Origin: an uncultured Rubritalea sp.
GTDB taxonomy: Bacteria > Verrucomicrobiota > Verrucomicrobiia > Verrucomicrobiales > Akkermansiaceae
Length of the DNA stretch: 5,163 nt
Assembly (NCBI GenBank): GCA_937951395.1
Contig: CALFBV010000043.1
Location: 1 to 5,163, forward strand
Direction of reading: 5' to 3'
Shown piece after piece: positions 5,048 to 5,163 of the stretch. The position numbers and the translations under genes were made by a program. The notes under the pieces were generated by a model. That model was not told the origin of the DNA. It ran no database searches and was given only the letters and a program-made list of their open reading frames with translations. Position 1 is the first letter of the stretch, and each line of letters starts with the position of its first letter.

Positions 5048-5120
5048 CTGATGTCATCTGAGTGATATAACAGATCTCTTGCCATCATAAATGCACACTT
5101 TTATAGCTTTATGACAATTA

Positions 5121-5140
5121 GTTTGAAAAAGACTTCAAAC
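5121..5140. repeat. AT-rich inverted repeat near the right edge
   Basis: GTTTGAA (5121-5127) and TTCAAAC (5134-5140) form a perfect 7-bp dyad with a 6-base centre. In the plus direction it is followed by CTTTTATTG, so it could be a weak terminator. On the minus strand it overlaps a possible -35 (TTCAAA, 17 bases ahead of a TATAAA), so it could also be an operator. Confidence 0.3.
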
Positions 5141-5163
5141 CTTTTATTGAACGAATTAGATAG

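Larger units (their letters stand above)
4714..5163. other. Region upstream of rpsP with no confident gene
   Basis: No ORF here matches a family I know. It is AT-rich and holds short inverted repeats (4744-4768, 4799-4821, 5121-5140), a perfect TATAAT on the minus strand (5047-5042) and one low-confidence minus-strand small ORF, each listed separately. The plus-strand 95-codon frame at 4541-4828 has no family likeness or start signal and crosses the rpsP promoter and leader, so I treat it as a shadow. The next real gene probably begins beyond the right edge. Confidence 0.5.

Noticed and set aside
5021..5065. 14-codon hydrophobic plus-strand ORF after a GGAGGTG (4996-5002)
   Set aside because: The GGAGGTG is about 18 bases from the ATG at 5021, too far for normal initiation, and the ORF is very short. 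Probably chance.

Overview
The window looks like ordinary chromosomal sequence from a Gram-negative bacterium of moderate GC content. Protein style and the very weak use of Shine-Dalgarno sites make a Verrucomicrobiota-like host a reasonable guess. That is an inference from general resemblance, since no marker in the window settles the phylum. There is no IS element, CRISPR array, tRNA, rRNA or phage gene.

Layout from left to right. Positions 1-406 (minus) hold the N-terminal third of an MFS transporter that runs off the left edge. It is divergent from a complete M20-family metallodipeptidase at 528-1874 (plus), and the 121-base gap between them carries a candidate promoter and a 7-bp dyad. 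The dipeptidase converges on a minus-strand block: an unrecognised eight-helix membrane protein (1971-2888), a lysine 2,3-aminomutase (kamA, 2984-4159) and ribosomal protein S16 (rpsP, 4291-4542), transcribed in the order rpsP, kamA, membrane protein. A strong hairpin terminator with a UUCG loop separates rpsP from kamA. kamA appears to have its own promoter, whose -10 box is placed so that transcription would begin on the A of the ATG. A perfect 8-bp dyad overlaps the -35 box. The right end (4543-5163) holds the rpsP leader and promoter, a low-confidence small secreted-peptide ORF, and several inverted repeats.

The genes do not form one pathway. The dipeptidase would hydrolyse short peptides in the cytoplasm, KamA would isomerise L-lysine to L-beta-lysine, S16 is a 30S subunit protein, and the transporter and membrane protein have unknown substrates. 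I did not find a convincing new multi-gene system. The points most worth a second look are the internal 4+4 helix duplication in the membrane protein, the leaderless and dyad-covered kamA promoter, the KamA that lacks the family's intersubunit zinc cysteines, the monocistronic rpsP, and a split 22-base match between the dipeptidase coding sequence and the complement of the rpsP leader.
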